The notes under the pieces: generated by a model
Databases searched by the model: none
Seen by the model: the letters and a program-made list of their open reading frames with translations, nothing else
What the model was told of the DNA's origin: nothing
In this document: positions 1 to 11,400 of the stretch, one piece after another
How the letters are laid out: the number at the start of each line of letters is the position of its first letter
How positions within the stretch are numbered: position 1 is the first letter of the stretch
Position numbers and translations under genes: made by a program
Assembly: GCA_949317995.1 (NCBI GenBank)
Contig: OX439052.1
Coordinates: 38,069,932-38,133,931 of the forward strand
Source: Acholoe squamosa
Taxonomy: Eukaryota; Annelida; Polychaeta; Phyllodocida; Polynoidae
Direction of reading: 5' to 3'
Length of the DNA: 64,000 nt

Positions 1-270
1 CCAAAATCCCCCTAACAAAGGTCTAATTTTGAGAAAGTCTCCCTAACAAGAGTCTACTTTTGAGCAAGAAGTCTGCGTTTCGGGAAATTTTGCTGTATTT
101 TTCAAGAAAATTTTTCCAACAAATTGACATTTTTGAGTCAATTTTCAAAATGTGATTTTATTTATCAGATTTTCCTTCCAAAACATGGAGATTTTGGCTG
201 AAAATGCCCTAACAAGGGTGGACTTTCGAGGGTAAAATCCCCCTAACAAGGGTAAGGGTTATCAGAAGCC
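1..270. repeat. CCCTAACAAGG-type degenerate repeat
   Basis: The motif CCCTAACAAGG, often preceded by AAAATCC, recurs about five times (near 10, 46, 208 and 240-255), alternating with T-rich stretches. No coding potential is visible. It reads as a low-copy degenerate tandem repeat or the edge of a larger repeat lying outside the window. Confidence 0.4.
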
Positions 271-633
271 CTGCCGCACACCACCAAAAAAAATTCGAGT
301 GCCCCCCCCAGTCTGTTCTCAATGAAAGTTGCAATTAAGCCTGAAGCAGTGGCTTTGTTAACTTGATCATGGAGGGAAACAGCACCTCTGACTTCGGATT
401 TACTTTCAGTTGGCACAGCAATGAACACGTCAGCTTAGGCATGACACCTTGTACTGATTTTCCCCCACACTACGCAACCCCATAGAACGCTATAAGTGTG
501 GTGTGAGATGACCTTGGCAGCTAGTACTTCAGGCATTGTTGGCCTACGGTTCTATCCCGGGATCCTACCATAGACAATTATGTAATCTCGACACAAAATT
601 GGAAATTTGACGTACTACCCACTTGTTAAAGGG

Positions 634-790
634 TGTCTAGCATGCTAAGACCTACCCGCCATGGCAAGTCACATGACCACCCCTTGACCAATCAGGCGCC
701 GCAATTTCTCTGCTTGTTCCTGTAATTTTTTTAATGATCTTTTGGCAGTCACCCATATGGAAATTTGGCATGCTACCCACTCTTTAAGCC
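634..790 (+). repeat. dispersed repeat, copy 1 of 2
   Basis: This stretch aligns by eye with 21283-21420. Both contain CAAGTCACATGACCACCCC, then GACCAATCAG, then AATGATCTTTTGGCAG, and end near TTTAAGC/TTTAAAGC. Two diverged copies 20 kb apart in the same orientation indicate an interspersed repeat, probably a nonautonomous element. No ORF is present. Confidence 0.6.
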
Positions 791-1196
791 GACCGCAGAT
801 GGGCCCAATCCTCAGCAGATTCGATCGGTAACGGGGGTATCTCTATGTGTATGCAGGAGACTCCCTCCCAATCGTGTCTGTACGATCTGATATATTTGAT
901 TTCCCCCGACTCGATCGGTCGATTCAGTTGGCTGACTGAATCAGGCCAGTCTGCAGTCCCCTTTATTAAGCCTTGTACCACAAGAAGAAACTTTCACATC
1001 CCTCTTTGATCTTTAGACACTCTTTACTATAGATCAAAGAGGGACCCGAAAAAGGGAGGTGCAGGGGGGGGGCATAAAAATTTTGATTGCCATCTTCATC
1101 AAGGGGGGCATACATTTTTTTGTGTGTGTACGTGTGAAATCTCATGTTAATGTTGATAAATAACAACCACTCCCTTCATACTAAAGTCTAAACTAA

Positions 1197-1335
1197 TCAA
1201 GATTCAAGATTCAAAAAGGCTTTATTGACAACTGTAAGGATACATTCATGTCAGCACCAGATCAACATTGATTAAGTTATACAGAAGGGTTCTCCGCAGA
1301 TTCAAAAATCACATCGTAAACCCCGAGTGCGACAA
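1197..1335 (-). mobile_element. probable LINE 3' tail fragment
   Basis: Read on the minus strand, the segment ends with a polyadenylation-like AATAAAG followed by a short tandem of TTGAATC units. Short terminal tandem repeats after AATAAA are typical of CR1/L2-like non-LTR retrotransposon 3' ends. No reverse transcriptase remains, so this would be a severely 5'-truncated copy. The family assignment is inference. Confidence 0.4.
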
Positions 1336-1369
1336 TGTACAAAAGTCATTATGCAAACTTTCAATATAA

Positions 1370-1598
1370 TACCGTAATCTATCTCGTAGAAGATGCAGTG
1401 GGCGAAGACGGCGCACCCCTAACTAGCCAACGGCTGTTTCGCGTATAAGACGCTACTCTAAATTCTGTAAGATTAGTACTTTTCTATAGTAAAATAACCC
1501 CTTGTATAAGACGCACCCCAACTTGAGAGAATGCTATAAGACGCACCAGCCTTTTGTTTGGTGTAGAAGACGCGTCTTATACACGAGGGATTATGGTA
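1370..1598. mobile_element. MITE with imperfect terminal inverted repeats
   Basis: The left end TACCGTAATCTATCTCGTA matches imperfectly the reverse complement of the right end (TACCATAATCCCTCGTGTA), and both are followed inward by TATAAGACGC-like sequence. The ends carry TA, as expected for Tc1/mariner-like insertion. The inside has several GTATAAGACGCACCCC-like repeats, and related 'TAAGGCGCACCC' sequences recur elsewhere in the window (near 16750-17350, 36230-36480 and 45640-46150). Confidence 0.55.
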
Positions 1599-2042
1599 AT
1601 TATGGGTTTGATGCCCATTATAGTGATAAATGGTGGTTAAGATATTCATATTAGGAGATTTGCTCATCCTTTTCACAAGAAATTACATATTTTGACCCAC
1701 AAAAAGTGCTAAAAGGGGCATAAATTTGGTTATAATTGATGGATTTTCAAAATTCAAAAACCTACAGAGAGCTAAAATAACACCAGCGGAGATTCTGGGG
1801 TTATTTGACACCGGCGGTAGTAAACATGACGCCGGCAGCCCGCCGGTATCATTGCAGTGTGAGGAGAACCCTGTACAGTGTTTTTATATATGACAGGTTA
1901 CAATTTATCGCTGCGGGCTTGCTTGATGATTTGCAGTAGTGTTTTACTGATAGTAGCTGAGAAAGTTTCCTGTTATCATTATGGTTATTGTAGTAATACA
2001 CAAGCTTCAGGTATTCCCCAGTTTTTTGTTTGTTTTACAACA

Positions 2043-2111
2043 GATTTTATTTATGATTTCGTCTGGAAAAGTGTTGTCAACACTTTTCCGGACAAAATCA
2101 TAAATAAAATC
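2043..2111. repeat. 69-bp near-perfect hairpin (34-bp arms)
   Basis: Arms of 34 bp flank a single central base at 2077, starting with GATTTTATTTATGATTT on the left. Only two arm positions differ, one C/T and one T/C, and both would still pair as G-U in RNA on one strand. No ORF explains it. It could be a fold-back MITE core, a short inverted duplication, or a structured-RNA precursor. Confidence 0.8.
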
Positions 2112-2118
2112 AAGCCTC

Positions 2119-2141
2119 ATCAGCCTGATGATCAGGCTGAT
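2119..2141. repeat. 23-bp perfect palindrome
   Basis: ATCAGCCTGA, then TGA, then TCAGGCTGAT forms a perfect odd palindrome. It lies 7 bp after the 69-bp hairpin and is followed by further GCTGATCAGCC sequence. The close pairing of two palindromes suggests a shared structural origin. Confidence 0.8.
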
Positions 2142-4670
2142 CAGCCTCAAGCTGGGCCTCAACCTCATGACCTCAAGGTATCGTTCCACTATTGATGATG
2201 ACGTCACTTCCGGTAATACACCGAGATGTACGGATTTAGGACTTGGAGGGCTGTGATTGGTCTATATTAGAGTTCAAAATCATTACAAACTTTTAAATAA
2301 AGCATAGATAAAATGTTTAACCTGTTGTGATTCAGAATATATGGAGTACAAGGGACAGCTCCTTTGTCTAGGATCCCAAAATATTGATTTAAAAAAAGGT
2401 TGGAAATAATCACTAATTGTGTGCAGAATAGGCCAAAATGGGGATGGGTTCAAACATATGTACGTACAGAAAAACTGGGTTGGTGAACGACGTCTGGATC
2501 TGGCACCCAGAGAGGGGGAAAATGTGCCTCTCCATGATTTTGAGTGTTTGAAAGGTGAAATTCCACTTTTATGGGCGCATGAGTTACATTAATGATTAAA
2601 TTATAGTGCAGAATGTTTTGGTGGTTCGATACCTCTAGCCACACCCCCGTACTCCCCTTGCATGGACAGGGTGGGATAGGGTGTCTTTCATTAAAGGTAT
2701 TTGGGGAGCAACGCAGACGCAAAAGGGCCACTTCTTGCAGAATTAACCTGGCCCTCCGTGGAGACGAATGTTGACGCCGCCACTGTGCCCGGCCAAACGG
2801 GGGTTCGGGGGCAGAGGCCCCCATCAAGGATATATGCCAGAACTCATCTGAATTTGAATTACATTTATATGAGATCATCTGAAACTTATGGAAACTTAAA
2901 TGGAAGATTATTATTCAAATGAGATCTCATCTGAAAACAGTCAGAAGTGTGTGACAGCATGGTCCCACCACGTCCCTGAGGAACTGAGGTGGCGTGAATG
3001 TTTGTCTCCAGTGTGACGTCATTCTACTTCCGGCCAGGTCAAAATCCCAAGAAGAGACCCACATGCAACCAGACCCCCTGTTGATCAATGGACTGAGACT
3101 GTGTTGCCTCAGTAGGAGTCAGTTAGGCCGAAATACCTGCCTGCTCACAGGCAGGATCCAAGATGTATACAAGCCTATAGTGGCACAAACACATGGCTAG
3201 TCTGAACTAAGTACTCACTGTCAGTTCCTGGAAATTCTCCCTCCTATTCACAAACATGTAGTTTCCATGTACATCAGCTTATATTGACTGAAACATGAGA
3301 TATATCCAATAAATCTTACATGTTTATCTTGAGCTTAGATATCACTACCTCAATGGCCTCCATTGTCAACATGCTGGGGTGCTACCTGGTGTTAGACTGC
3401 TCTTGAAACATAGGGCTAACCAACCAAGAATAGCGTAGTCTTTTTGGCACTAGGTGGCTACACCTGGCTTCAAGATGGCCGACAATGATTTGGAGTTAGG
3501 GAGGGAGATTTGAAAATCACCTGGATTATTAATTATCACAAGTATTTCAAGTGCTTTGTGTATTGTGAATCTTTGGATATATATTGAGGGAAGTGTTGGT
3601 GGAAGCATTGGACCTGAACAGTAAGTACTTCTGTGAGAAATGGCCACTCTGCCAGATTGGCTGACCAAACAGACTACAACAGACACACTTGGTCTCTGAC
3701 AGTCTAGTGTCTACGGAGTAGAGTCAGTACCTCAGTACAGACAGCAAGTGACAGACAGAGGTGCAGCTCGCACATTTAAATAGTGCTATCCCTGTAACTA
3801 TTTCACTTTCCGACTTATAATTTCTTACATGCAAAGACCATAACGTGCTTCACACACTGTGTACAGCATAAACTTACAGCAGCCGGGTTGCATGCTGAAT
3901 TCCTGTTAAAAACAGCGCCACGACCAGCACTTTGAGATACATGTTGGCCGCCGGATGTTGATGACTGAACAACTACAAAAGGTGAAACACGCCCGGCTGA
4001 AACGGGGGAAATGGTGCTGCCCCCTGGGGTGCGTTTATTGAACCACGATGTGGTAGGCCAATGACAACGTGTGCAGCTGGCAAAGGTACTCTCCCTCCTA
4101 AAAAGATGGAAAAGAAAAGCAAAGAACTTAGAAAATTTAAACGTTACTGATAAAAAGTGCTTTACATTTCAAAACAAAACGTCATTTCAATATTTCTTGT
4201 AAAAACAAAGAGATTAGCAAACAGACAAGAACAATAAAAACAACAACAGAAACACAACAATGTGACCTTTTTTTGTGCAAGGAGATTGTTTTCCTTGCAT
4301 ATACGCCTATCTAGTGTTGGGCAAAAAAAAAGCAAAAAAAAAAAAAAAAAAAAAAACGGAACACAAAAATTAGCCCCAGTTTTCTTTTCTTTCTTTTTGT
4401 AAGGTGGACTTAACACTGTTTCAGATTTATTTTAACAAATTCAAGGGGTTGCCAGCCTGAAGGTTTCTTTTATGACTATAAGGTTGCAGTGAGATGTCTT
4501 TTTTTGACGCAATCAAAGTTTTTTTCAGAGTTTTAAATTGTATTATTGACATGTGAGAAGATATAGTTAAAATGTCTAAAAGCCTTTCTGAAACAGTTTC
4601 TTTTACGTCGGTTTGAACGTTTTAAAAGACCTTTCAAAAATATTCTTATGGTACTCTGCCTAATAATATG
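2142..4670. other. intergenic, no gene seen
   Basis: No ORF here has family similarity I recognise. The only notable features are a homopolymer A tract with interruptions around 4323-4356 and simple AT-rich sequence. The longer reading frames in the interval look like chance frames. Confidence 0.5.
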
Positions 4671-4842
4671 GGTCTAGACCCCTAAATTCGACAGGATGAC
4701 ATGGTCATTTCTTAAAATCGACATGTGACATGAAGCTTAGTGACAAGGACATGGAGAAGGAAAAAGTTAGTGACATGAGACATTGCATTTCCTTAAAATC
4801 GACATGTGACATGGGGACCCCCCATCTAGACCCCGAATAATT
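4671..4842 (+). repeat. AAATCGACATG(T)GACATG dispersed repeat, copy 1
   Basis: The block begins GGTCTAGACCCCTAAATTCGACA and contains two TTAAAATCGACATGTGACATG-like units separated by 'TTAGTGACA..GACATG'. The same arrangement recurs at 16920-17110 and 24008-24370 in the same orientation. It is non-coding and its element class is unknown. Confidence 0.65.
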
Positions 4843-5876
4843 AAGATAAATGCTGCTACGAGGCCCGGGCTACGAGGTGAGGGACAGTGTAAATAATGCT
4901 ACCGTCTGAACCATGACTCAGAAATCTTGATCAAGGTCCATCCTCCACGTCCTCAGACCTCCACTATCTCTATATGTACTCCTCCAGGGTCTTCATTAGG
5001 GACCATGTATGGACCTCTTAGAGCTACATTGTAGCTTTATCACAGACAACCTGGTCTACATGCAAAAGTTGGTGGTGAGATCCAAAGAATTACCAGTGCC
5101 ATATAACAATCATTCTTAGGAAGAGTATACCTACTATTGATCAATCAGTCATCTAGTGAAAGACACAGCGTAGCGAAGCCTTCAGGTATATAATGGAGAA
5201 GACGGAAGGATGAAAAAAGTCTGAAGAACGAACTGCATATAGAACGAGGCAACATGTAAATGACACATGCAAGAAGCTTGGAATACAAGCCCGTGAACGT
5301 ATAGAAAAAAGGAGAATGTCATATGAAGAGCAGTGAATTTCCCACAGGTTAGTATGAAGTTTTCTGATAACTTCTTAATTCTCAAAACATATGTTAATAA
5401 TTCAATAATCTACATTATTCAAGGAATGGAAGTGACTTAAACTTTAAGTTTTGATTGTTAGGGCCCTCATGCGTCTTGGAGGATCTGAAGAGGTTGGCCT
5501 ACTTCATGCATACAGGCATATCAAAGGAGGTTTGAGGCCATGCCTTTAGGGCCACTTGATGTTAAATTACCATCATGATGGAGCAATACAGCGTATCTCA
5601 TAAGCTCTACTCAAGTGGCAATTCTGCCTGAACCCTTTTTAAGAAAAATCTCAATTAGCCCATCCATAGCCGAAAAGCCCAATCATATACTTTTCCACAA
5701 AATATTTTTGATTTTCATAAACAATATCTCATTAACTATTCAGGACAGAGAAACGTTAAGTTTTGTTGCTGTGAGGATGGTAAAAAAACCAAGCCTTGTC
5801 TGTAGAGGACGGTATTTTTAGAATCCCATACTGATGTGTTGCCAAAAGAAAGTTGCCTTTTGGCAACATAAGGCAT

Positions 5877-5878
<2 letters not shown>
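4843..5878. other. intergenic, no gene seen
   Basis: This is AT-rich sequence without a supported gene. Small frames on either strand lack recognisable domains. The interval holds no clear terminal inverted repeat or microsatellite. Confidence 0.45.
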
Positions 5879-5927
<49 letters not shown>

Positions 5928-5940
5928 AGAGAGAGAGAGA

Positions 5941-6003
<63 letters not shown>
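5879..6003 (+). repeat. (GA)n microsatellite
   Basis: About 125 bp of near-pure GA dinucleotide repeat with three small interruptions (GGGAGGGA and GGAA). The Arg-Glu and Ser-Leu reading frames across it are artefacts of the dinucleotide. Confidence 0.97.
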
Positions 6004-6008
<5 letters not shown>

Positions 6009-7135
6009 GAGATAGACTATGTGTCCTGCTCTGTCACCCTCTGCAAGGAGGCATAGTTTTTTAAACACTACTAATAATAGATACAATTGAAGAAAATGAT
6101 TATGTATGGAGGGTATTCCCCCCCCCCAACCTTATGTCCCCTGGCTGGGTGAGTGCTATATATCTGTAATACACGTGGATGGTGAGTGTATACTATCTCT
6201 GATATCTTTGTAATCAATATCTAGGGTGGCGAGCCCCCAGGACTGGACGAGGCAAGGCCTTTCTAAAAACCTTTAGGCTTCTGTTCACCTTGCACGTAAT
6301 CAAATTAACATATTTGAGTGTCCTTTATGGAATTTTGGATGATTTAAGCATGTATTTATGGACATACTTGCAGTCAAACTAAAGACGATTGTGTCAGTCA
6401 ATAAAGTCCCTTTATTTTTTCGGCCTTGAAGATGTGGGAGAGAGTATACTGTCCTGCCCATGATGGTCTACACTGTAAAATTAACTGTTGAATCTACCAG
6501 GGATCCTCATAATACTGACAGGGCCATATAAAAAAAAACCGACCGACCCTAGCAAAACAGGGGCAAAAAAAACCCTACTTTTTCTTGTGATTTTGAAGAA
6601 TCTGTCTCATTTTTTCATATTTTAAAGAAATTTACATTACTTTTTGAGGATTTTTCCTGTATTCTTTTCGTGTTCTTCCCCTCTCGCACAGTTGTCATTT
6701 TCCCATCATTATTTTACAATGAAATCACTTTGATACATCCATTGATATGTGCCCTAACATTTCCTATATAAATGTAAAAGGAAATCTGACCTACCGACCC
6801 TACCTTATCAAGTCATGTTACTGGAAACACACCTTAATTTTTTTTGGCCCAGGTATGAAGTACAAACACAAAACAACAATAACACAAAAAAAAATAGAAA
6901 ATCCTGGTAATAGTTTTAGGAGTTGGTGTTGTCAAAGAAACGAGGACATCCTTTTGAGTGGCCTAATGGTACACCGACATCATGTACATGTATACTGTCC
7001 AACACTATTAGTGTTAGGGATGTGTGATAAAAGCTGGTAATATCCAGAGGCGTGAGATAAGTACAGTGCTATAATCTCAGGCGTTTATGTCGTATATCAA
7101 TAGTGACCATCTGGAGGCGACTGATGATCTCCAAG
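6004..7135. other. intergenic, no gene seen
   Basis: AT-rich non-coding sequence between the GA microsatellite and the gypsy element. It includes several A- or T-homopolymer runs (6530-6610). No conserved frame was found. Confidence 0.45.
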
Positions 7136-7149
7136 GGCTACTCCAGGGT

Positions 7150-8601
7150 TTATATCCCAACCTTGGGGCGGGCATAGGAAGTCAGTGTCTCCATGGTGAC
7201 CGGTGCTCTTTTGGTAGTGGGTGTCTTGTGCTGACAGATAACATGATAGAACTCTTGATTTGTAGAGATCAAATACTTGTCCTTGCCTATAGCCAAAGCT
7301 GAGGTTGCAATGGGCTTCAGAGGCTGTACCTTAAAGGTGCAGAGCTTAGCTACCGCTGCCTGATTATTGGTGAAGGCTGCTATGTGGCAGGTGGGGTTAT
7401 CACTTCTGATTCTAGAAATAGTCCTAGAACAGACCTTCAGGATTTGTCCAGGGCAGGAAAGTAGGATGGCATTGTTCTTCTCCAGATACAGGGTCGCTGC
7501 CTCGTTCACTGTGAGATAGGTGGTCTTGGTTATTATAGAAGTAGATCCTGTGGAGTTAGTGTTCTCTGTGTCCATGGGGACATCCATAGTAACAATATGG
7601 TATAAATTAAATGCTGAGTCTGTGGCTGATATTATGACATCAATGTGAATATATAAATGGGTCTTTGAGTAGGTGTAAAGTGCCACAGGCTAGTAATATG
7701 CTGTATCAATAACTGCTACTTCCAATCCAGGGCTGTTAATCTTTAATTGGGTGTTCAATAAATGTAATTTCTGGACCAGTTCAGTTGGTCTAATCATATC
7801 TGGTGCCAGGATTCCGGTGGATAATAGTCTTAATGAATTTTCTATTTTACCAAGACCTTCTTGGTAAGCTAGTCTAGTTAGAAGAACCAAGGTCTGCGTG
7901 GAAATGATCGCTGACTGGGCCAACTGCCCGTCATTCTGAGCTTGTAGGGAGGTCAAGGTGGTAGAAAAATCATCAGACCAGGAATCAATAGAGTCTGTGA
8001 TATTAAGTAGTGCTTCTTGCATGATGTCCTGCTCCTTGATATAAGTGTCTAAAAAGTCATTATATTGTGTAGTGATGTCGTGCAGTCCTTGAGCGGTCTG
8101 CTCATTAGTGTAGGAAAGGATACCTAACCTTTTATCTAGATGAGTGGTAACGTTAATGATGGAGTCCATGTCACATGTTGTAGCCAGGCCAATTACATGT
8201 TTGAAGAGCTCCCCTAGGAAGGACAAGATAGCTTTCTTTGGCAGGCTGTTGTTGGGGTCGGACAGGAAGTGCTTAATATTGTTCATAGTGATGGTGATGT
8301 TCTGGACAATGTTGGTGACTAATTTGTCAAAATCCGAAGCTTGCTGTAATAACTTTAAATAATGGCTGTCCCTTGGGCCTAATGATGGTAACTGTAGTGT
8401 TTTGATGGCTTCATTAATATGTGGTTTGGCAGGGGTTATAGATGGTATGGTGTAGGGTACAGCCAGTATAATCTGATGAGTGTCGTGTCCCGTGATGATC
8501 TGTCCTGGTAATTGCTCATAAATGAGTCCTATATTCTTGCGCACCACCTGGTGGGGGGTGCACACCGTCATGAGGATTAAGAATAATGGTAGTGACTGCA
8601 T
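7150..8601 (-). pseudogene. env: env-like (F-protein-like) frame of the gypsy element, one in-frame stop
   Basis: One reading frame runs from a start at 8601 to a terminator at 7150, interrupted by a single TAG at 7690-7692; the parts are about 303 and 178 residues. The first part begins with a hydrophobic signal-peptide-like segment. Around residues 120-145 it has a segment containing LSFLGELFKHVIGLATT, which resembles by eye the fusion-peptide region of baculovirus F/errantivirus envelope proteins (LG..F...FG.AT pattern). A furin-type RxKR site is not evident (only PKK precedes the segment). The part after the stop has several Ser/Thr-rich stretches; I saw no clear C-terminal membrane anchor. 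Assignment rests on position after integrase plus this motif. Confidence 0.6.
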
Positions 8602-9473
8602 TTCTGCTGCAGCAGTTTCTTCAACTGTGTTTAGTGAATGTGCTTTCTTGTATATATACCCCTTATATTTTAGGGTTAATTCCTAAATACCTAATATGAA
8701 GAAAGTGTATGGTGCAGGTGATGAAAGTGCAGGTGTGTAGCAGTGCTTATGGCGTTCTCTTCAGTGGTCCTTGGGTGTGGCAACTCCAGACTTCTTGATG
8801 TGTAGGGTCAGGGGGTCAAGAGGTGTCACCCTGCCGTTAGGTCGGCTTTTTCTCCAGATTAGTGTTGATCGTTTACTATTGCGCCTACAGGTGGCGCCAC
8901 TCCAGTCTAAATCTGCAGGCTTTAGCACTTGGGAAGGGGGGGGGTTTGTGATGCCTGCCGCCGTTTCACTGGCTGGTAGGTGAGCAGCTTTTCCTGTAGT
9001 CTATAGTGAGGGTGGGGTAAGGGTTAGGTTAAGGTAAAGCGCGGGCGCTTAAGTTTTTTAATGCTGGTAAGCATTAATCTGTACGGCATTAAGATTTATG
9101 TAGGGTTTTTGAGCAGATTTTTGAAGTTGCCAGGAGTTAAAGCTGCCACGCTGCTACACTGGGTGATTACTAAGTGAGGGATAGTAAGAAAAAGATGAAT
9201 CCTCTTTGTATTTTCATGAATGATTCATGAATCGTTTTGTAAATATGCACTTTGGTGCTTAATATGCACTTTATATGCTTTTTTGTCGTAGAATTTGCAT
9301 TTTTGGTGCTTAACTTGTAGATTTGATAATAATTTGCCAAAGATTAGTGCTTTAATCCAACTCTTGTTCTTCTTCTTACTTTGGAGTGTGTAGGTCCTAC
9401 TCTATATATGTTGGTGGTTTTTAGCAACAATTTTCCAGAGCTTGCTAACTAAGTTGTCGTTGGGTTTCATAAG
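8602..9473 (-). other. gypsy spacer between integrase and env
   Basis: This 0.9-kb stretch has no conserved frame. It contains a TATATATACCCCTTATATTT stretch near 8652 and a GC-richer block at 8770-9000. It may hold the env leader/splice acceptor region or a small unrelated insertion. Confidence 0.4.
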
Positions 9474-9947
9474 TCATTGTAGATAGTTATTGTGTCTGAT
9501 ACAGCATACCAGCTTTAAGCTATCTACATGTACAAGCTTGGGTGCCATTTTCATGGTTCTGACTGCATTGAGAATCACTGAGGACTCGGAATTGAATTGT
9601 AACACAATATATGGTCCAGCATATACCTCCTGGAGTTTTAGACATTTTTCTCTGTCCAGAAGGCGCGATATTTTTACATACACCAGTGACTCTTTTGTTC
9701 GCCCGGATTCTCAAGCTTTCTTGTCATGTTGCTTTTTTATTTCCTCTGTTCTTTTCTCGATGTTGGTGACTACCATGTTGTGAGTATAATCTAACCTCTT
9801 GAGTCTGTCCATGATATGGAGGGTTAGACTTTTCTCTTCTTGTAGTGGTAGTTTGTTGTCAATGATGGTACTTGGATTTCTTCCTTTCATAATATAGAAT
9901 GGGGTATATCCTGTAATACTGGATTTTGCATTGTTGAGGGCAAACAC
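9474..9947 (-). pseudogene. pol: gypsy integrase, C-terminal part
   Basis: Frames at 9711-9947 and 9474-9683 give the end of the integrase core and its C-terminal domain. The signature 'TGYTPFYIMKGRNP' corresponds to the widespread gypsy integrase motif T-x-x-S/T-P-F-x-L-x-x-G-R. It is followed by a charged segment and then 'YAGPYIVLQ', matching the GPF/Y module. A frame change lies between the two parts. Confidence 0.8.
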
Positions 9948-10221
9948 CAGGTGGGGTAGGTATATATCTTTTGGTTATCCATGCAGAAGGCACGCATTCC
10001 CTCTGCTTGACCATTGGACTAGGGTCAATAAGGGGAACTAAAAATGTGTTTGATGCCGAGGGTGTTGGTCATCTTCTTGAATTTTGAATTCTTGTATGAA
10101 GTCCCGTTATCTGATTGTAATACGGTGTGCCTTCTGCTAGAACCACTTTGTCTATGAATTCTGCTGTGGTGGTATCAGTGTCAAGTGAGGTGGTAGCATA
10201 TGCTATACAAAATTTAGAAAA
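9948..10221 (-). pseudogene. pol: gypsy integrase core, degraded
   Basis: This should hold the DDE catalytic core between the zinc-binding and C-terminal modules. Pieces are readable on the minus strand, but stops and shifts break the frame. The catalytic Asp/Glu set could not be confirmed. Confidence 0.5.
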
Positions 10222-10485
10222 TCAATTGACCACTACTTGTACATATTTGTTCTTACCCTCTGTTCTAGGCAGAGGACCGATTGCATCTATGTGAATGAAT
10301 TGTAATGGGTATGAAGGTGTTTGGTGTTTTGTCATGGGTAGTGTGTTGGTGTAGTTCATCTTTTCAGCCTTGAGACAAATGTGGCAGGTTGCTGTGAATT
10401 TTTCGATGTCTGTCGCCATATTTTTCCAGTATACTTTTGGTAGCAAGGTTGACAGCATTCTTTGAGTACCAGCATCGCCTGCCAT
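10222..10485 (-). pseudogene. pol: gypsy integrase, zinc-binding region and start of core
   Basis: The frame contains 'LLPKVYWKNMATDIEKF' followed by 'CHICLKAE', matching the HHCC integrase pattern (Y-W-x-x-M, then C-x-x-C). 'FIHIDAIGPLP' follows, the usual D-x-x-G-P-L-P beginning of the catalytic core with its first Asp. The His pair of the zinc finger would lie just upstream and is not clear in this frame. Confidence 0.8.
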
Positions 10486-10678
10486 TGGTATGTCATGAAA
10501 TAGCTTTAAGATTGGGAACCTTATGTCTTCAGGTATGACAGGTTGGAAAGAGAATTCTTGGAATTTTTTTCCATAAGGTGGAGTTCATGTGTACTAGGAC
10601 ACCCTCCATCATCATGTGATCCTGGGTTGACCTTATGAATCTCTCTGTCTCTCTCTCGCTTGTTTGTGTCATTGGGGA
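10486..10678 (-). other. gypsy sequence upstream of the zinc-binding module, unreadable
   Basis: Expected to carry the integrase N-terminus (His pair). The frame is disrupted and no motif could be assigned. Confidence 0.35.
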
Positions 10679-11400
10679 CTATGCCTGATTCGAGGTATGT
10701 GATGTCCTTTGCTCTCTTTTCAAATTGAGGATTGAGATGCTAGGGTCTGTCATACTTTCCATAATTTCCATCAGATGTTTTGTTTGTTCTGCCAGGTGGC
10801 GTGACATGTGTGTAACATCTCTTTTTAAATTCAGTAGAGGCAGCTTTTGTATTGTGTTTTCAGACAGCCTGGGGGTTGTGCCTGTGTTTGGGCGTGCCGT
10901 CTCCTGAAGTGTTTGTACTGCCGTGATGGCATGTGGTGTAGGTGATGTCGGCTGGGTCGGTGTGCCTGGGTGTAGGCAGGCTGTGATGTTGGATGAGCTG
11001 GTAGTCAGAGTGGGAGGTTCTGGTGAAGAGAGCAGCCGGGGTGATGTGCCTGGGTTTAGGCTGGCCAGCTCCTGAGTTGGTTCCCTTTCATGATCTACCA
11101 AATTGGGTGATTGCACATCTAGAGGTGCCTGTATGACGTTAAGGACGTCAGGCTCCATGTGCTTGTGTGATGTAGGTTTTGTTTTGGTTTTTGGCACAGG
11201 GATGTTGTGCCCTTGTCTGAGTTGTGTGGTTGTGCATCAAATGCATGTGTTTTGTGTGATGAGGTGTATTCATCTGCGCATGCGCAGTAGAAGTGATGAG
11301 TTGATTTGTGTTTGAGAATGGGGTAGGGTGTGAGTTTGGTGAGTGTGATTGTAGGGTCATCGTTTTTGAATGATTGAGAGTTGGTTTCATCATTGAACAT
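10679..11400 (-). pseudogene. Pro/Ser/Thr-rich linker between RNase H and integrase
   Basis: Two overlapping frames, 11119-11400 and 10679-11197, give about 230-260 residues rich in Pro, Ser, Thr and His. They lie directly after the RNase H end and before the integrase zinc-binding module. Gypsy elements normally have a shorter RNaseH-integrase tether, so this looks like an insertion or an expanded low-complexity tether. The two parts are in different frames. No known domain was recognised. Confidence 0.5.

Noticed and set aside
2043..2111. MicroRNA precursor
   Set aside because: The arms are almost perfectly paired with a one-base loop, unlike typical Drosha/Dicer substrates; listed as a hairpin repeat instead.
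2450..2878. 142-residue minus ORF
   Set aside because: Although long, it has no recognisable domain, and its composition looks like chance translation of a GC-richer repeat.
5736..6086. Ser-Leu and Arg-Glu repeat proteins over the GA tract
   Set aside because: These frames are by-products of a pure dinucleotide microsatellite, with no flanking exon structure.
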